The notes under the pieces were generated by a model. It was not told the DNA's origin and searched no databases. It saw only the letters and a program-made list of their open reading frames with translations. From Geobacteraceae bacterium (GTDB taxonomy: Bacteria; Desulfobacterota; Desulfuromonadia; Geobacterales; Pseudopelobacteraceae), in assembly GCA_016720395.1 (NCBI GenBank), contig JADKKR010000002.1, forward strand, positions 372,001 to 436,000: a DNA stretch of 64,000 nt, written 5' to 3'. Positions within the stretch are counted from its first letter, which is position 1; each line of letters opens with the position of its first letter. Shown in pieces: positions 22,127-32,028 of the stretch. Position numbers and translations under genes: made by a program.

Positions 22127-23960
22127 AGACATCAGACTCCACGGGCAGACCGGAGACCATATCGAGTACTTTGCCATGGTGGTCGGGACCGAGGCCTACC
22201 AGCGCTATTTCTTCAACATCGTCCAGGAGGAGGGGCAGTTGCGGATCTTCTCCCCCGGCAACGATTTCATCATCACACCGGGCGGAATCACCTACCAGGG
22301 CAACGGCGGCTATTTCTGCGAGTACATGTTCGGTGTGGACCAGCCATCATCGGACCTGGTCAAACCGGAGATCATCAACCGCCTGGTCATGTACGGTGCC
22401 CGGGCCGACGAGAAAAGCGGCACAGTTCGATTCAGCGACCGCACCGCAGGCAACGAGAGCTTCGAAAACATCTTTTTCGAAGGTAATGCGGTCTGCAACT
22501 ATTTTTTCTTCGTCCATTCCAACCTGCTCTCCCGCAAACTCAAAAACCAGCAGGAAGAGCTCGTCAGGTACATCGGCAAGATCATCAAGCGTTCCGCTGC
22601 AGTCGGTGAGGAGCGCGATGACGTGCTGATCTCCGAAATCTTCCCGCTGCTCAAGGACGACGAGGCCCAGCTCTTTGTCATCAAGCTGATCCACCGCAAC
22701 CACCGTGAGTATCGTGACCTGTTCCGGCAGCTCTACTTCCGCAACAAAAAGATCGGTGATGAAGATTTCACGCTGCTGACAAACCTGGCGGCCCGCCATC
22801 AGATCGATCGCTACCAGCAGGAGCGCATGCGCATCGACGTCATGTACCGCCACCCTGCCAACAAGCGCATCGTTGACGAGTATCGCAACATCCTTCTGGC
22901 CTGTAACGCCAAGGGTGAGATCAACCACGTTGATAATGCCCGCCTGACGAGACTGAAGACCCTTTCGGTACGCAACAAGATCCCGGGAGCGCTGTTCTAC
23001 ACATTGGACGAGATGCTCAACAAGGGGCGCAGTCTGGTCAGCAAGGTCGAACAGGACTACATCTCCGCTACCCGCCAGGTGCTGGAGGGGATCTTCCTGC
23101 GGGAGAAGGATATCGAGAGCCTGATCGACCGCGATGACATGCTGGCCCTGGTCAAGTCCAAGAAGAAGGCCATGGAAAACCGTGATCATTCCTTCGACCA
23201 GCTGATGCTTGCCGCCAGCAAGGAGTGCGATGAAAAGATCCGCGACGGCGTCGATCCGTCCCTGCTGGACGGCTTTTCTTATGTGATAACCTATCTGGAC
23301 CGCTACGACAGTGTTTCCAATCTTGTCAGTCAGCTGGCCTTTATGGAGAACGTGCGGGTCACCGATGAGATGCTGAGCGGCCTGCTCGAGCACCGGGCCG
23401 CCTTTGAAAATCTCAAGGAGGGCTGCTTTACGGATCTTTTCATCCGGGAGCTTTTCCAGAACTCCTACCTGGGGCGATTCGGCCGTCGCAAGGTAAAGAC
23501 GCTGCTGGACGGGCTGGATGCCATAGAAAATGATTCCGGCACCATCGAGCGCCTGACTGAGGAGCTGATGGAGATCGATCAGGAGGAGCGCATCTCGATT
23601 GTCCTGCTGGAACACGTCCGGGACCGGATCCGGAATTTTTACTCCAAGTTCAGCACCAAGGCCGACCAGGAGGCGTTGCGGCGGGAGGTCAGCGAGGAAC
23701 TCAAGACCAAAAAACGCATCAGGAATGATATCCCTGTGCACCTCTTCAACGAGACCATCTTTACTATCAAGAAAGAGGCCATGTATCTGCACTCACTCCT
23801 GCCGACCATCGTTGCCGAGCGGAATGTCAGCCTGCGCGAGGACTTCCTTGAAAACTCGGGTCTGGACCGGTTCTATGTCGAGGAGCTGGAGCGTGAATAC
23901 TACGAAAAGAACGAACTGGAAATTGAAGGGCTGTACCAGATCCGCAAAGGACTGAGCTGA
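22119..23960 (+). CDS. large conserved helical protein, 613 aa, function unknown
   Basis: Start ATG 22119, 8-nt overlap with the MBL-fold gene, purine-rich site upstream. An N-terminal mixed alpha/beta region of about 130 aa is followed by a long, highly charged, mostly helical part (Glu, Arg, Lys and Leu rich). No membrane segment or enzyme motif. It resembles uncharacterised deltaproteobacterial proteins of about 600 aa (possibly the TIGR04442 group; I am not certain). A GAF-AAA+ sigma-54 activator lies two genes downstream, so a signalling link is possible but unproven. Confidence 0.75.
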   Translation: MHKDIRLHGQTGDHIEYFAMVVGTEAYQRYFFNIVQEEGQLRIFSPGNDFIITPGGITYQGNGGYFCEYMFGVDQPSSDLVKPEIINRLVMYGARADEKSGTVRFSDRTAGNESFENIFFEGNAVCNYFFFVHSNLLSRKLKNQQEELVRYIGKIIKRSAAVGEERDDVLISEIFPLLKDDEAQLFVIKLIHRNHREYRDLFRQLYFRNKKIGDEDFTLLTNLAARHQIDRYQQERMRIDVMYRHPANKRIVDEYRNILLACNAKGEINHVDNARLTRLKTLSVRNKIPGALFYTLDEMLNKGRSLVSKVEQDYISATRQVLEGIFLREKDIESLIDRDDMLALVKSKKKAMENRDHSFDQLMLAASKECDEKIRDGVDPSLLDGFSYVITYLDRYDSVSNLVSQLAFMENVRVTDEMLSGLLEHRAAFENLKEGCFTDLFIRELFQNSYLGRFGRRKVKTLLDGLDAIENDSGTIERLTEELMEIDQEERISIVLLEHVRDRIRNFYSKFSTKADQEALRREVSEELKTKKRIRNDIPVHLFNETIFTIKKEAMYLHSLLPTIVAERNVSLREDFLENSGLDRFYVEELEREYYEKNELEIEGLYQIRKGLS

Positions 23961-24038
23961 GTCTGATTCTGCCTTTCCGGCATGGGGCTGGAATGTGAAA
24001 CGGTCTTCCTGTTCAAGAGGAGGGTCATTGGAGTTACG

Positions 24039-26933
24039 ATGATGCGAAAGACCCTGCTGGTGTTATTCCTGTTGTTGTTTCCGGCCCCCCCCCTTGTCTA
24101 TGCCGGCCCTGCCCTGGAAGAGTATCTGCCCCTGCAGCAGCCCGATGGTTCAATCTTTAAGGCCCGCAAACGCGGCGACGAGTTTCAGAACTGGACTGAA
24201 ACACAGAGCGGCCATACCGTTATCAGGCACAGAGTGACAAACTACTGGGAATATGCCGCCCGGAATTCGGATGGCAGCCTGAGGCCGTCGGGCCTGAAGG
24301 TCGTCCCGGGTCAGATGCCGCCTTCATCCCTGCCGGGACAGTTGAAGCCTCCCCGCACTTTCGAAGCGGAACAGGCCCTGTCCCGTGAGATGCAGGATAT
24401 TTACCGGCAGCGCATGTCCGGCCCGGCTACGTCAGTTACCGGTCAGCCGGGTGCCGGCGTCTCTTTGGCTACCGGGGACTGGACGCCGGTACCGGTGTCC
24501 GGGACACGCAACATAATCGTCATCCTCGTGAATTTCAGCGACCGGGCCCTGGTCACAACTCCAGCAGGTTGGGGCTCTTCGGTCTTCTCCACCGCCGTTG
24601 GTGCAAAGACCGTGAGCAACTACTACCGCGACAACTCGTCCAGCACGCTGCTTGTCAAGCCGGTGTCCCACACCAAGGAGGGGAGCCCGGCCGGTGTCGT
24701 CTCCGTTTCGGTCCCCCATGTCCATCCCGACAACGGAACATCCGAGAATGCCTGGGTGACGGCTGCAATCGCTGCTGCCGACACGTACGTAAATTTTGCC
24801 TCACTGGATCTGAACAAAAACGGATACATCGACCGCGACGAGGCGGTCGTCTACCTGATCCCGGCAGGCTATGAAGAGTCCGGGACGCACAAGACCCCCA
24901 GCGTCTGGGCCCATGCGACGCGTTACTTTTCCGGCGGCCTGTCTGCAGCAGGCATGCTCTTTCCCGTCTACGCCATGAGCGGCGAGCTCAATCATTATGA
25001 TGCCCAGCACCCCATTGGTGTGGTTGCCCATGAACTGGGGCACCAGTTCTGCGGTTTGCCCGACCTGTATGACACGTCAGGGCAAAATAAGGGGATGGGG
25101 CATTTTTCGCTCATGGCGAGCGGCAGCTGGGGGGCTGATACCGGCGAGAACAGCGGCACAACACCCACGAATCTTGATGCCTGGTCCCGTGAGTACCTGG
25201 GGTGGACAACGCCGCAACTGCCCGGTTCGCCTTCGACGCTCTCCTTGAATACCCCTCTTTCATCACAGAATGCAGCCTATAAACTTGTTGCTCCAGAGAT
25301 GAGCACCTCGGAATATTTTCTGGTTGAAAACCGTCAGCCGACCGGTTGGGACCGGGGCTTGCGGGGAGGATCTTCCGGGTTCGGAAGCGGATGGGCGGGC
25401 GGCCTTTTGATCACGCACATCGACATCACCGCCGGAAGCGCGGGCTCCAATAACATCAACAATTATTATAACGACGCCGGCCATCAGGGGGTCGTACCGG
25501 TCCAGGCCAGCACAGATTTCTGCGATATGCTGTCACCTGGTGCTTATTGCCCGGGCCATGCGACCACACTGTTTTATTCCGGCAACAATTCCCGCTGGTC
25601 CCCTGTAACGGCCCCGAGCTCAAATTTTTACAGCGGCGCGGCGTCCGGTTTTAATCTGCTTGGCGTATCCGCTCCGGATGATCTCATGACCGCCGATTTT
25701 GAAGTGATTCCAGTGGGATACGCTACAATTTCGGTGTCAAAGTCAGGGGCCGGAACCGGGACGGTGAAAAGCTTCCCGGGCGGGATTTTGTGCGGAAGCA
25801 GCTGTAATAACCCTTTTGTCGTCGGATCTATGGTCACGCTGACGGCGGTTCCAAACCCCGGTTATGCCCTCACCGGCTGGAACGGAGGAGGGTGTTCGGG
25901 AACGGGACCGTGCACATTCACGGTGACGACAGACGCGGTGATCAACGCAGAGTTCGGAACATCAGCGACCGTTGACATTACCAGCAACAACGTTCCCCGA
26001 CGGATCTACGCCATGTCCACGGTTACATCAGCGCTGGCGGTGCCGCCGGATGTCTGCACGCAGCTTTCAGACGCCAATGTAAAGGTGGATATCAGCCACT
26101 CGCGGATCAGCACGCTGAAGGTCACCCTGACCCACAACGAAAGCGGCAGAAGTGCTGAATTGTTTTCTGAATCATGTGGCGATGGGAACTATCTCAGGGC
26201 CACATTCGATGATGAAGCTGCAACCGCCCTGGAATGCCCGCCCGGAGGCACTTACAGGCCGGCTTCATCCCTGGGCGTCCTTGACGGTATTGACCCGGCC
26301 GGTAACTGGTCCCTGTCCGTCACTGACGGGTCTGCGCACCAAAGCGGCATACTCAAGGAATGGGGGGTCTCATTCAGCTGTCGTAACAACCTGGCGGTGT
26401 CGGCCGGCGGCAACGGGGCCGGCACGGTGACCAGCAATCCCCAGGCGGTCAACCCGCCGGGCATTTCCTGTACATCCGGCACCTGCAGCGCCTCATTCGT
26501 CAGCGATGCGACCGTTGCACTGCATCAGGTCCCGGACAGCTACTCGACGTTTGGCGGTTGGAACGGTGCCTGCTCCGGTATCGGCTCCTGCAGCGTCACC
26601 ATGAACCTTCCCAAATCGGTCGGGGCGGTTTTTGCTTTGGCACCGCTGGTAAAAATCCAGGAGAGCGGCGAAACTTTCAGCTCCCTGCAAAGCGCCTACA
26701 ACAATGCTGCCACTGCCAATACCATAAAAACTCGGATCAGCAGCAGCCCGTTACCGGAAAACATACTTATACTGGACAGGGATATCGATATAGCCATCAA
26801 GGGTGGTTACGACTCCGGATATACTGCCAATGACGGCTACACCGTTGTCCAGGGGCGGGTTAATGTGCAGGGCGGCGAATCGGGCACAGGTTCCCTGAGG
26901 TTTGAGCGGATCAAGCTCAGGCCTGCTCCATGA
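24039..26933 (+). CDS. secreted M6-family metalloprotease with P-domain and InlB-like repeats
   Basis: 964 aa. A signal peptide (RKTLLVLFLLLFPAPPLVYA) is followed by a pro-region and an immune-inhibitor-A-type catalytic domain. The zinc motif HELGHQFCGLPDLYD has His331, Glu332 and His335; in this family a downstream Asp is the third ligand. Then come an InlB-like Cys repeat (about 565-645), a proprotein-convertase P-domain (about 647-785, containing GVLDGIDPAGNWSLSV) and a second Cys repeat. The C-terminal module (ending LRFERIKLRPAP) is shared with the PPC-repeat protein. Extracellular proteolysis is expected. ATG 24039 or 24042; GGAG lies upstream. Confidence 0.9.
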   Translation: MMRKTLLVLFLLLFPAPPLVYAGPALEEYLPLQQPDGSIFKARKRGDEFQNWTETQSGHTVIRHRVTNYWEYAARNSDGSLRPSGLKVVPGQMPPSSLPGQLKPPRTFEAEQALSREMQDIYRQRMSGPATSVTGQPGAGVSLATGDWTPVPVSGTRNIIVILVNFSDRALVTTPAGWGSSVFSTAVGAKTVSNYYRDNSSSTLLVKPVSHTKEGSPAGVVSVSVPHVHPDNGTSENAWVTAAIAAADTYVNFASLDLNKNGYIDRDEAVVYLIPAGYEESGTHKTPSVWAHATRYFSGGLSAAGMLFPVYAMSGELNHYDAQHPIGVVAHELGHQFCGLPDLYDTSGQNKGMGHFSLMASGSWGADTGENSGTTPTNLDAWSREYLGWTTPQLPGSPSTLSLNTPLSSQNAAYKLVAPEMSTSEYFLVENRQPTGWDRGLRGGSSGFGSGWAGGLLITHIDITAGSAGSNNINNYYNDAGHQGVVPVQASTDFCDMLSPGAYCPGHATTLFYSGNNSRWSPVTAPSSNFYSGAASGFNLLGVSAPDDLMTADFEVIPVGYATISVSKSGAGTGTVKSFPGGILCGSSCNNPFVVGSMVTLTAVPNPGYALTGWNGGGCSGTGPCTFTVTTDAVINAEFGTSATVDITSNNVPRRIYAMSTVTSALAVPPDVCTQLSDANVKVDISHSRISTLKVTLTHNESGRSAELFSESCGDGNYLRATFDDEAATALECPPGGTYRPASSLGVLDGIDPAGNWSLSVTDGSAHQSGILKEWGVSFSCRNNLAVSAGGNGAGTVTSNPQAVNPPGISCTSGTCSASFVSDATVALHQVPDSYSTFGGWNGACSGIGSCSVTMNLPKSVGAVFALAPLVKIQESGETFSSLQSAYNNAATANTIKTRISSSPLPENILILDRDIDIAIKGGYDSGYTANDGYTVVQGRVNVQGGESGTGSLRFERIKLRPAP

Positions 26934-26979
26934 TGGCAGCAGCCTGCATCCAGGATGACGGAAGTACCTCAGTCAATGC

Positions 26980-27008
26980 TTGACCGGTTTTCCCTGACAC
27001 GCTACACT
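26980..27008 (+). promoter_or_regulatory. possible sigma-70-type promoter of the GAF/AAA+ activator gene
   Basis: TTGACC, a 17-nt spacer, then TACACT; the start codon is 32 nt downstream. Judged by eye only. Confidence 0.4.
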
Positions 27009-27040
27009 CATGTGTAAATAAACTACACAAGGGTGTCTTT

Positions 27041-29857
27041 ATGCCGAACGATCCCCGCATCACCATCCTGCGCACCAAGATAGCCACCTACGGCAAAGAG
27101 AACCAGGGTGAACTGCTCTATTCCCTGGCCGAGGGTGCCCGCCAGCTCACCGGCTGTTCAAGGGTACGCATCTATCTGGAGGACCTCACCCGCGGTGTGC
27201 TCTCCTGTGTTCATGTTGCCGGAGACATGGAACACACCCTCCACGAGCACAGCTTTCCGATCATCTCTATCGAAACCATAGTCTCCAGGGTCTTCGCCAG
27301 TCAGTACCCGGTTGATTTCAGGTTTTCCTCTGCACAGCCGGATTCACCGGACAGCCTGTTTGCGCAGCAGATCGGTGTGCGCGACAGCTACATCATGCCG
27401 GTTGTCAGCCTGGGTAAATCCATCGGCGTACTCTGTACCGACAACATCCCGGGCAGTCAGGGGCTTAACGCCCGCGGGAAGTCACTGCTGGCCGATTTCT
27501 GCGGCTTTGTTGCCGACCGGCTTGATCAGGCGCGCATCTATCACCAGCAGGTCCAGCTGGCCCGGCGCCTGGAAGAACTCAAGGCGCGCGAGGTGGCCGG
27601 GATGATGGTTGCTTCAGCGGTCAGGCTGATAGAAAAGCTTTCCCTGGCATCGGTACTCGTACCGGTTGATCCCCGGGACGCCCACGCCGGAGAGCTCGAG
27701 ATCCTGGCCAGCTATTCCGAAGACGAGGAGCTCAAGGCCCTCTACGATCAGCAGGGCGCCATTGACCTGAAAAAAGGGAGCTCGCTCCTCTCCCGCTATG
27801 TCAACGCCCAGGCGGTCATCAGCGATGAACGCATGCTCAAGCCGCTGTATATCGCCGACCTGACCCAGCATAGTCTGCAGAAGCCTGCCCTGACCGAATC
27901 CATGGCCCTGCGCTCCATGTATGTCGTACCTCGCTTCAACCCGCTCACCCACCGCGTCATCTGCCTGGTCAATTATTTCTCCCGCGAACTGTACCGTTTT
28001 ACCGATTTCGAGATGGGGCTGCTCCAGACCCATGCCGAGATGGTCGAACGGGTGATCAGCGAGGTGGGGGGCGAACACCTTGAGATCCGTGTGTTGTCGG
28101 AGATAACGGAGCTTTTGAACGAGAGCACCGAGAGCCTGCAGCCGTTTCTCACCAAGGTGCTCTCCAAAGCCACCGAACTGATCGGGGCCGATACCGGCAG
28201 CATCGCCGTGGTCAGTGAGCGCGACGGGGTGCTGCGACTGGTGGTGGAGGACGAAAACGGCACCATAGTCGGCGCCAAGAACAAGGAGTGGCTGAAGAAA
28301 TATATCCCTCCCTTCCTGGTCGGTGCCGATGAGCTGCCCCCCGAAGAGCGCAGTCTGACCGGCTACGTTGCTGCCACAAAGCAGCCCAAGATCATCGCCC
28401 GGGTCGAAGAGGAACTGCAGGCAGGCGGATTCCACCGCTCCATGAGCGATCTGCTGAAGAGCGAGATCGCCGTGCCGGTGATCTGCGATGACGAGGTTAT
28501 CGCCGTGATCTGCCTCAATTCCCTGCGCTACGACTATTTCCGCGAGGAGCACCGCCGTATCCTGCAGATCATCGGCTCCCTGACGGCCCGGCACGTCTCC
28601 GACCTTCAGCGCATCGACCGGCTGCAGGGAGAGGTCAACCGGCTGACGACCGACGTGGCCTACAAGGATCCGCACATCTCCTCCTACCGTCTGGGTAATA
28701 TCATCGGCAACAGCCCCAAGTCCCAGGAGGTGGTCGATTTCATCAACACCGTCTCGCCGCCGCTCTTCAACCGCATCATCTACTGGTCCCGCAATATCCT
28801 CCAGGAAGCCACCATCGGCCTCCCCTCGATCCTGGTCACCGGCCAGACCGGCTCCGGCAAGGAATTTTTCTTCAACAACCTCTACAACAAGCTCAACGAG
28901 TTCTACCGCCGGGATATCAACCCGGGCGGCGAACTGCCGGTCAAGAAGAGCAATATCGCCGCCTATGCCGGAGACCTGACCTATTCGGAGCTGTTCGGCC
29001 ACAAGAAGGGCGCCTTCACCGGGGCCTACAGTGACCGGCGCGGGATCCTGGAAGAGACCATGGGGGGCATCGTCTTCCTGGACGAGATCGGCGACGCCGA
29101 CCCCAAGACCCAGGTGCAGCTGCTCCGTTTTCTGGATAACGGCGGTTTCATGCGCCTGGGGGACAACACGGAACGCTACAGCCGGGTGCTGCTGGTGGCG
29201 GCCACCAACAAGAACCTGCAGGAGGAGATCGCGGCCGGACGTTTTCGCGAGGACCTCTACCACCGCCTGTCCGAACTCTCCATCCGCCTGCCGTCGCTCA
29301 ACGAGCGCCGCGAGGATATCCCCGACCTGTCGGTGCACTTCCTGGGCAAGCTCTACCGCACCTACCGGGGCGAGGCGGAGCCGGCCGAAAAGCCGCCCTC
29401 TCTGACCGTCGAGGCCAAGGACGTCCTCACGCGGCACAGCTACAAGGGCAACATCCGCGAACTGCGCAGTATCCTGCTGCGGGCACTCTTTTTCCGCACC
29501 AAGAATGTGATCAGCGCCGACAGCATCCGCCTGGCCATAGCCGGCACCGGTTCGGGTGAACCGACTCTGCAGCTGCCGGCCGTGCGCAACCTGGACGAGC
29601 GGCTGGCTAACGACATCATCGGGCGGATTCAGAACGGGGGGGATTTCTGGGGCGAGGTGTACGAACCGTTCTCACGAAACGACATCTCGCGGGAGACGGT
29701 ACGTCTGGTGATCGAAAAGGCGCGCGGCCTGGCCGGCAAGACCATGCCGGCGGTTGCACGCTATCTGAAGGCTCTGGATGGAGGCAAGGGACAGGATGAG
29801 GAACAGCGTCTGCTGTTCAAATTCAAGAACTTTTTATACAAGACGGTCAAGATTTGA
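27041..29857 (+). CDS. GAF-domain sigma-54-interacting AAA+ transcriptional activator
   Basis: 938 aa. The first about 520 residues hold two or three GAF-like sensory domains. The AAA+ domain follows, with Walker A TGQTGSGKE (about 600-608), the sigma-54 contact loop GAFTGA (657-662), Walker B GIVFLDEIGD (about 677-686) and an arginine-finger region FREDLYHRLSEL. It should remodel sigma-54 RNA polymerase with ATP. The C-terminus (RETVRLVIEKARGLAGKTMP, then AVARYL) is only weakly Fis/HTH-like, so DNA binding is uncertain. It is the only sigma-54 activator in the window and therefore a candidate, but unproven, regulator of the promoter family described here. Confidence 0.92.
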   Translation: MPNDPRITILRTKIATYGKENQGELLYSLAEGARQLTGCSRVRIYLEDLTRGVLSCVHVAGDMEHTLHEHSFPIISIETIVSRVFASQYPVDFRFSSAQPDSPDSLFAQQIGVRDSYIMPVVSLGKSIGVLCTDNIPGSQGLNARGKSLLADFCGFVADRLDQARIYHQQVQLARRLEELKAREVAGMMVASAVRLIEKLSLASVLVPVDPRDAHAGELEILASYSEDEELKALYDQQGAIDLKKGSSLLSRYVNAQAVISDERMLKPLYIADLTQHSLQKPALTESMALRSMYVVPRFNPLTHRVICLVNYFSRELYRFTDFEMGLLQTHAEMVERVISEVGGEHLEIRVLSEITELLNESTESLQPFLTKVLSKATELIGADTGSIAVVSERDGVLRLVVEDENGTIVGAKNKEWLKKYIPPFLVGADELPPEERSLTGYVAATKQPKIIARVEEELQAGGFHRSMSDLLKSEIAVPVICDDEVIAVICLNSLRYDYFREEHRRILQIIGSLTARHVSDLQRIDRLQGEVNRLTTDVAYKDPHISSYRLGNIIGNSPKSQEVVDFINTVSPPLFNRIIYWSRNILQEATIGLPSILVTGQTGSGKEFFFNNLYNKLNEFYRRDINPGGELPVKKSNIAAYAGDLTYSELFGHKKGAFTGAYSDRRGILEETMGGIVFLDEIGDADPKTQVQLLRFLDNGGFMRLGDNTERYSRVLLVAATNKNLQEEIAAGRFREDLYHRLSELSIRLPSLNERREDIPDLSVHFLGKLYRTYRGEAEPAEKPPSLTVEAKDVLTRHSYKGNIRELRSILLRALFFRTKNVISADSIRLAIAGTGSGEPTLQLPAVRNLDERLANDIIGRIQNGGDFWGEVYEPFSRNDISRETVRLVIEKARGLAGKTMPAVARYLKALDGGKGQDEEQRLLFKFKNFLYKTVKI

Positions 29858-29890
29858 GTGCGGGAAGGCGGGGGCATCCCTGACAGCGGC

Positions 29891-30484
29891 CTAGTCGGCT
29901 GCCGGCTCGAGGATCGTTACCACGCCGATCTTTGCCAGCCTGCCAGCCAGAATAACGGCATCCCTGATAACGAAGCTTTCGTTACTCATCATCTGCCACT
30001 CTCTCAGCGGCAGCCTGAGCTCGCGTATCGTCGTCGTGATCTTCCTGGCGGCCAGCCTCTGTTGCTCTGCCAGAGCCAATGATTCGGTCAATTGAGAACC
30101 GGCAATCACGGAATACCCGTTATCATCTCTTACTAAAAAAGGAGATCCGCCGTGCTGCGACAATTCGGCTTTACATTTTTTCGCAGATTCAAGTGTGGCG
30201 AATGTACCGGCCACTAAACGATATACGGTTCTTTCTTCAGTTTTCGGTATCAGCCTGGCCTTGGGAATTAAAGAAAGAAACCTGAGGCACATCGCATCAA
30301 CCTTTTTTCTGTTCGTCGATGGCAGTGTCATCAAGTGATAGTAGCTCGATGGGCTCCGCTTCGAGCTGTCAACCGTGTATGCGGTTTCGACGCGATCCGG
30401 AAGAGCGGACGATTGTGCCGCGGCGCTGCCTGAAACGGCGAAAATCAGTACGAGACCTATCCAATAGATTATAACCTTAGCCAT
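29891..30484 (-). CDS. periplasmic SPOR-like domain protein
   Basis: 197 aa. N-terminal signal peptide (VIIYWIGLVLIFAVSGSAAA), then a region resembling a SPOR/sporulation-related repeat (VYRLVAGTFATLESAKKCKA, then ELSQHGGSPFLV), the type that binds denuded peptidoglycan glycan strands. The C-terminal third has no match I recognise. ATG 30484 is preceded by GGTGGTGAG. It is transcribed away from the sigma-54 promoter at 30604-30753 and convergent with the activator gene. Confidence 0.7.
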   Translation of the reverse strand: MAKVIIYWIGLVLIFAVSGSAAAQSSALPDRVETAYTVDSSKRSPSSYYHLMTLPSTNRKKVDAMCLRFLSLIPKARLIPKTEERTVYRLVAGTFATLESAKKCKAELSQHGGSPFLVRDDNGYSVIAGSQLTESLALAEQQRLAARKITTTIRELRLPLREWQMMSNESFVIRDAVILAGRLAKIGVVTILEPAAD

Positions 30485-30603
30485 CTCACCACCTGCCATG
30501 GGGCTTCCGGTTGATTCCGGTAAGCTTACATTAGCGCATTACACCGGAAATGCAACCGTACACTACGACAATATATCCATCCTGCTGAATCCCTTCAGAA
30601 GAC

Positions 30604-30753
30604 CCCTCAATATACGGAAGTTCCGCCACATGTTGTGGCTGCATGATTCCCTGTCAGCACGTGCAGCACTCATTCAAATATCATAACTGTATGTAATATA
30701 GAGTTAAACTCCACAGGTAGCGGTGGGATGTCTTCTTGGCAGGCTAATTGCGA
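30604..30753 (+). promoter_or_regulatory. sigma-54 promoter P1 with upstream activator-like element
   Basis: The -24/-12 element TGGCAGG-CTAA-TTGCGA at 30737-30753 has the canonical GG-N10-GC spacing. A diverged copy of the shared activator element lies at 30604-30628 (CCCTCAATATACGG then AAGTTCCGCCA), starting 134 nt before the -24 GG with one inserted base. No good IHF match is seen at the usual place. Drives the DUF2959/BON/lmo0937-type genes. Confidence 0.75.
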
Positions 30754-30864
30754 TGAAGTGATACCAATGAAGACTATAGCGAGTAGCCAGCATTGAGGAG
30801 TAGCCGGAACGAGGGATGGACATGCTGCATATCAACCACTGACGCACAACCAAAGGAGACCATC

Positions 30865-31512
30865 ATGAAACTCAGAAATTACTCACTCGCAGTTGTAACC
30901 ACCTTTCTACTCGGCACGGCCGCTTTTCTGGGCGGTTGCGCAACCACCGGCATGGACCGGTCCGTCAAAGCCTCCAACTCGATAAAGGACGTTGACAGCG
31001 AGATCAGGAAAATGATCGTCCAGATCGACCTCACGGCAGCATCACTTGACTCGCTTGTTGCTCCCGGACAGACAGAGCTGCGGAAACCCTTCAACAAATA
31101 CACAGACAATCTCGAAAAGCTTGAGAGCGAGGGAAAACGGGTTAACAAGCGCGTAGAGGAGATGAAGTCCCGGAACAATGAGTATTTCTCAGAGTGGGAA
31201 AAACAGGGCGATTCGTTTACCAACCCGGAGATGCGAGGGTTGAGTGCAGAGCGCCGGATCAAACTGGCTGAAGTCTATGCCCGTGTACCTGAAGCAGCCT
31301 ACGGAGTTAGAGGCAACTACCAGGCCTACCTGACCGGCCTGAAGGAAATCCAGAAATACCTGTCTACCGATTTGACACCCAAAGGCGTCGAGTCCATTAC
31401 CCCCATCGCTAAAAAATCCGTTCAGGACCTGGATGTACTGAAGCAGTCCCTTCAGCCGGTCATTGCTGCCCTTGATGAAATCAAGGCGGAATTGTACTCC
31501 GGGAAGAAATAG
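30865..31512 (+). CDS. DUF2959-family lipoprotein
   Basis: 215 aa. Signal peptide with lipobox (FLGGC then ATTG), so probably a lipid-anchored envelope protein. The rest is a long helical coiled-coil-prone domain matching the DUF2959 pattern. ATG 30865 has AAAGGAG 7 nt upstream. First gene after sigma-54 promoter P1; the BON-domain lipoprotein follows after 64 nt. Function unknown; the company it keeps suggests envelope stress. Confidence 0.82.
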   Translation: MKLRNYSLAVVTTFLLGTAAFLGGCATTGMDRSVKASNSIKDVDSEIRKMIVQIDLTAASLDSLVAPGQTELRKPFNKYTDNLEKLESEGKRVNKRVEEMKSRNNEYFSEWEKQGDSFTNPEMRGLSAERRIKLAEVYARVPEAAYGVRGNYQAYLTGLKEIQKYLSTDLTPKGVESITPIAKKSVQDLDVLKQSLQPVIAALDEIKAELYSGKK

Positions 31513-31576
31513 AGCGGAAGTCCCTGCCTGGCAACTAATGAAGGCAACATCAAGAGGTTAAAAAGGAGAACATATC

Positions 31577-31891
31577 ATGAAAAAATGTACCCGCATTCTG
31601 CAGTTGGTAGTCTGTCTTGCGCTGCTGGTAGCATTCACGGCCTGCGCGGCAACCCCAAAGCGTGAAAGTACCGGCCAGTATGTCGATGACTCCGTCATCA
31701 CGACCAAAGTAAAGACGGCAATATTCAACGAAGCGACACTGAAAACGTTCCAGATCAATGTCAAGACCTATAAGGCGGTCGTCCAGTTAAGCGGCTTTGT
31801 TGATTCGGCGCAGAGCGTAACAAAGGCGGCAGAGGTCGCCAGGCGTATCGAGGGAGTCGAATCAGTGGAAAACGGACTGCTTGTCAAATAG
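31577..31891 (+). CDS. BON-domain lipoprotein
   Basis: 104 aa. Lipoprotein signal (LLVAFTAC then AATP) and one BON domain (DDSVITTKVKTAIF through VVQLSGFVDS), which in family members such as OsmY binds phospholipid or peptidoglycan under osmotic and envelope stress. AAAAGGAG precedes ATG 31577. Second gene of the P1 transcript; a small hairpin follows the stop. Confidence 0.92.
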   Translation: MKKCTRILQLVVCLALLVAFTACAATPKRESTGQYVDDSVITTKVKTAIFNEATLKTFQINVKTYKAVVQLSGFVDSAQSVTKAAEVARRIEGVESVENGLLVK

Positions 31892-31916
31892 CCGCCGTTC
31901 ATCGAGTGAATCTGAG

Positions 31917-31932
31917 ACCCGCTCCGGCGGGT
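31917..31932 (+). terminator. short GC hairpin after the BON gene
   Basis: ACCCGC, loop TCCG, GCGGGT, then TTCATC. The identical stem-loop (opposite strand) serves as the strong terminator at 52814-52829, so this is a recurrent terminator module, here with a poor T-tract and probably leaky. Confidence 0.5.
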
Positions 31933-32028
31933 TTCATCCCCGTAATCCTGATAACGGCGTGTATGGCTGAACGTACGTGACGCAGATAGCCGAGAATAGT
32001 TTTCAACATGCTGAAAAAGGAGAATGAT

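Noticed and set aside
30679..30702. Second activator element close to P1 (TATCATAACTGTATGTAA)
   Set aside because: It resembles the inverse of the element but is only about 40 nt from the promoter and weakly matching; the copy at 30604 has the expected distance.
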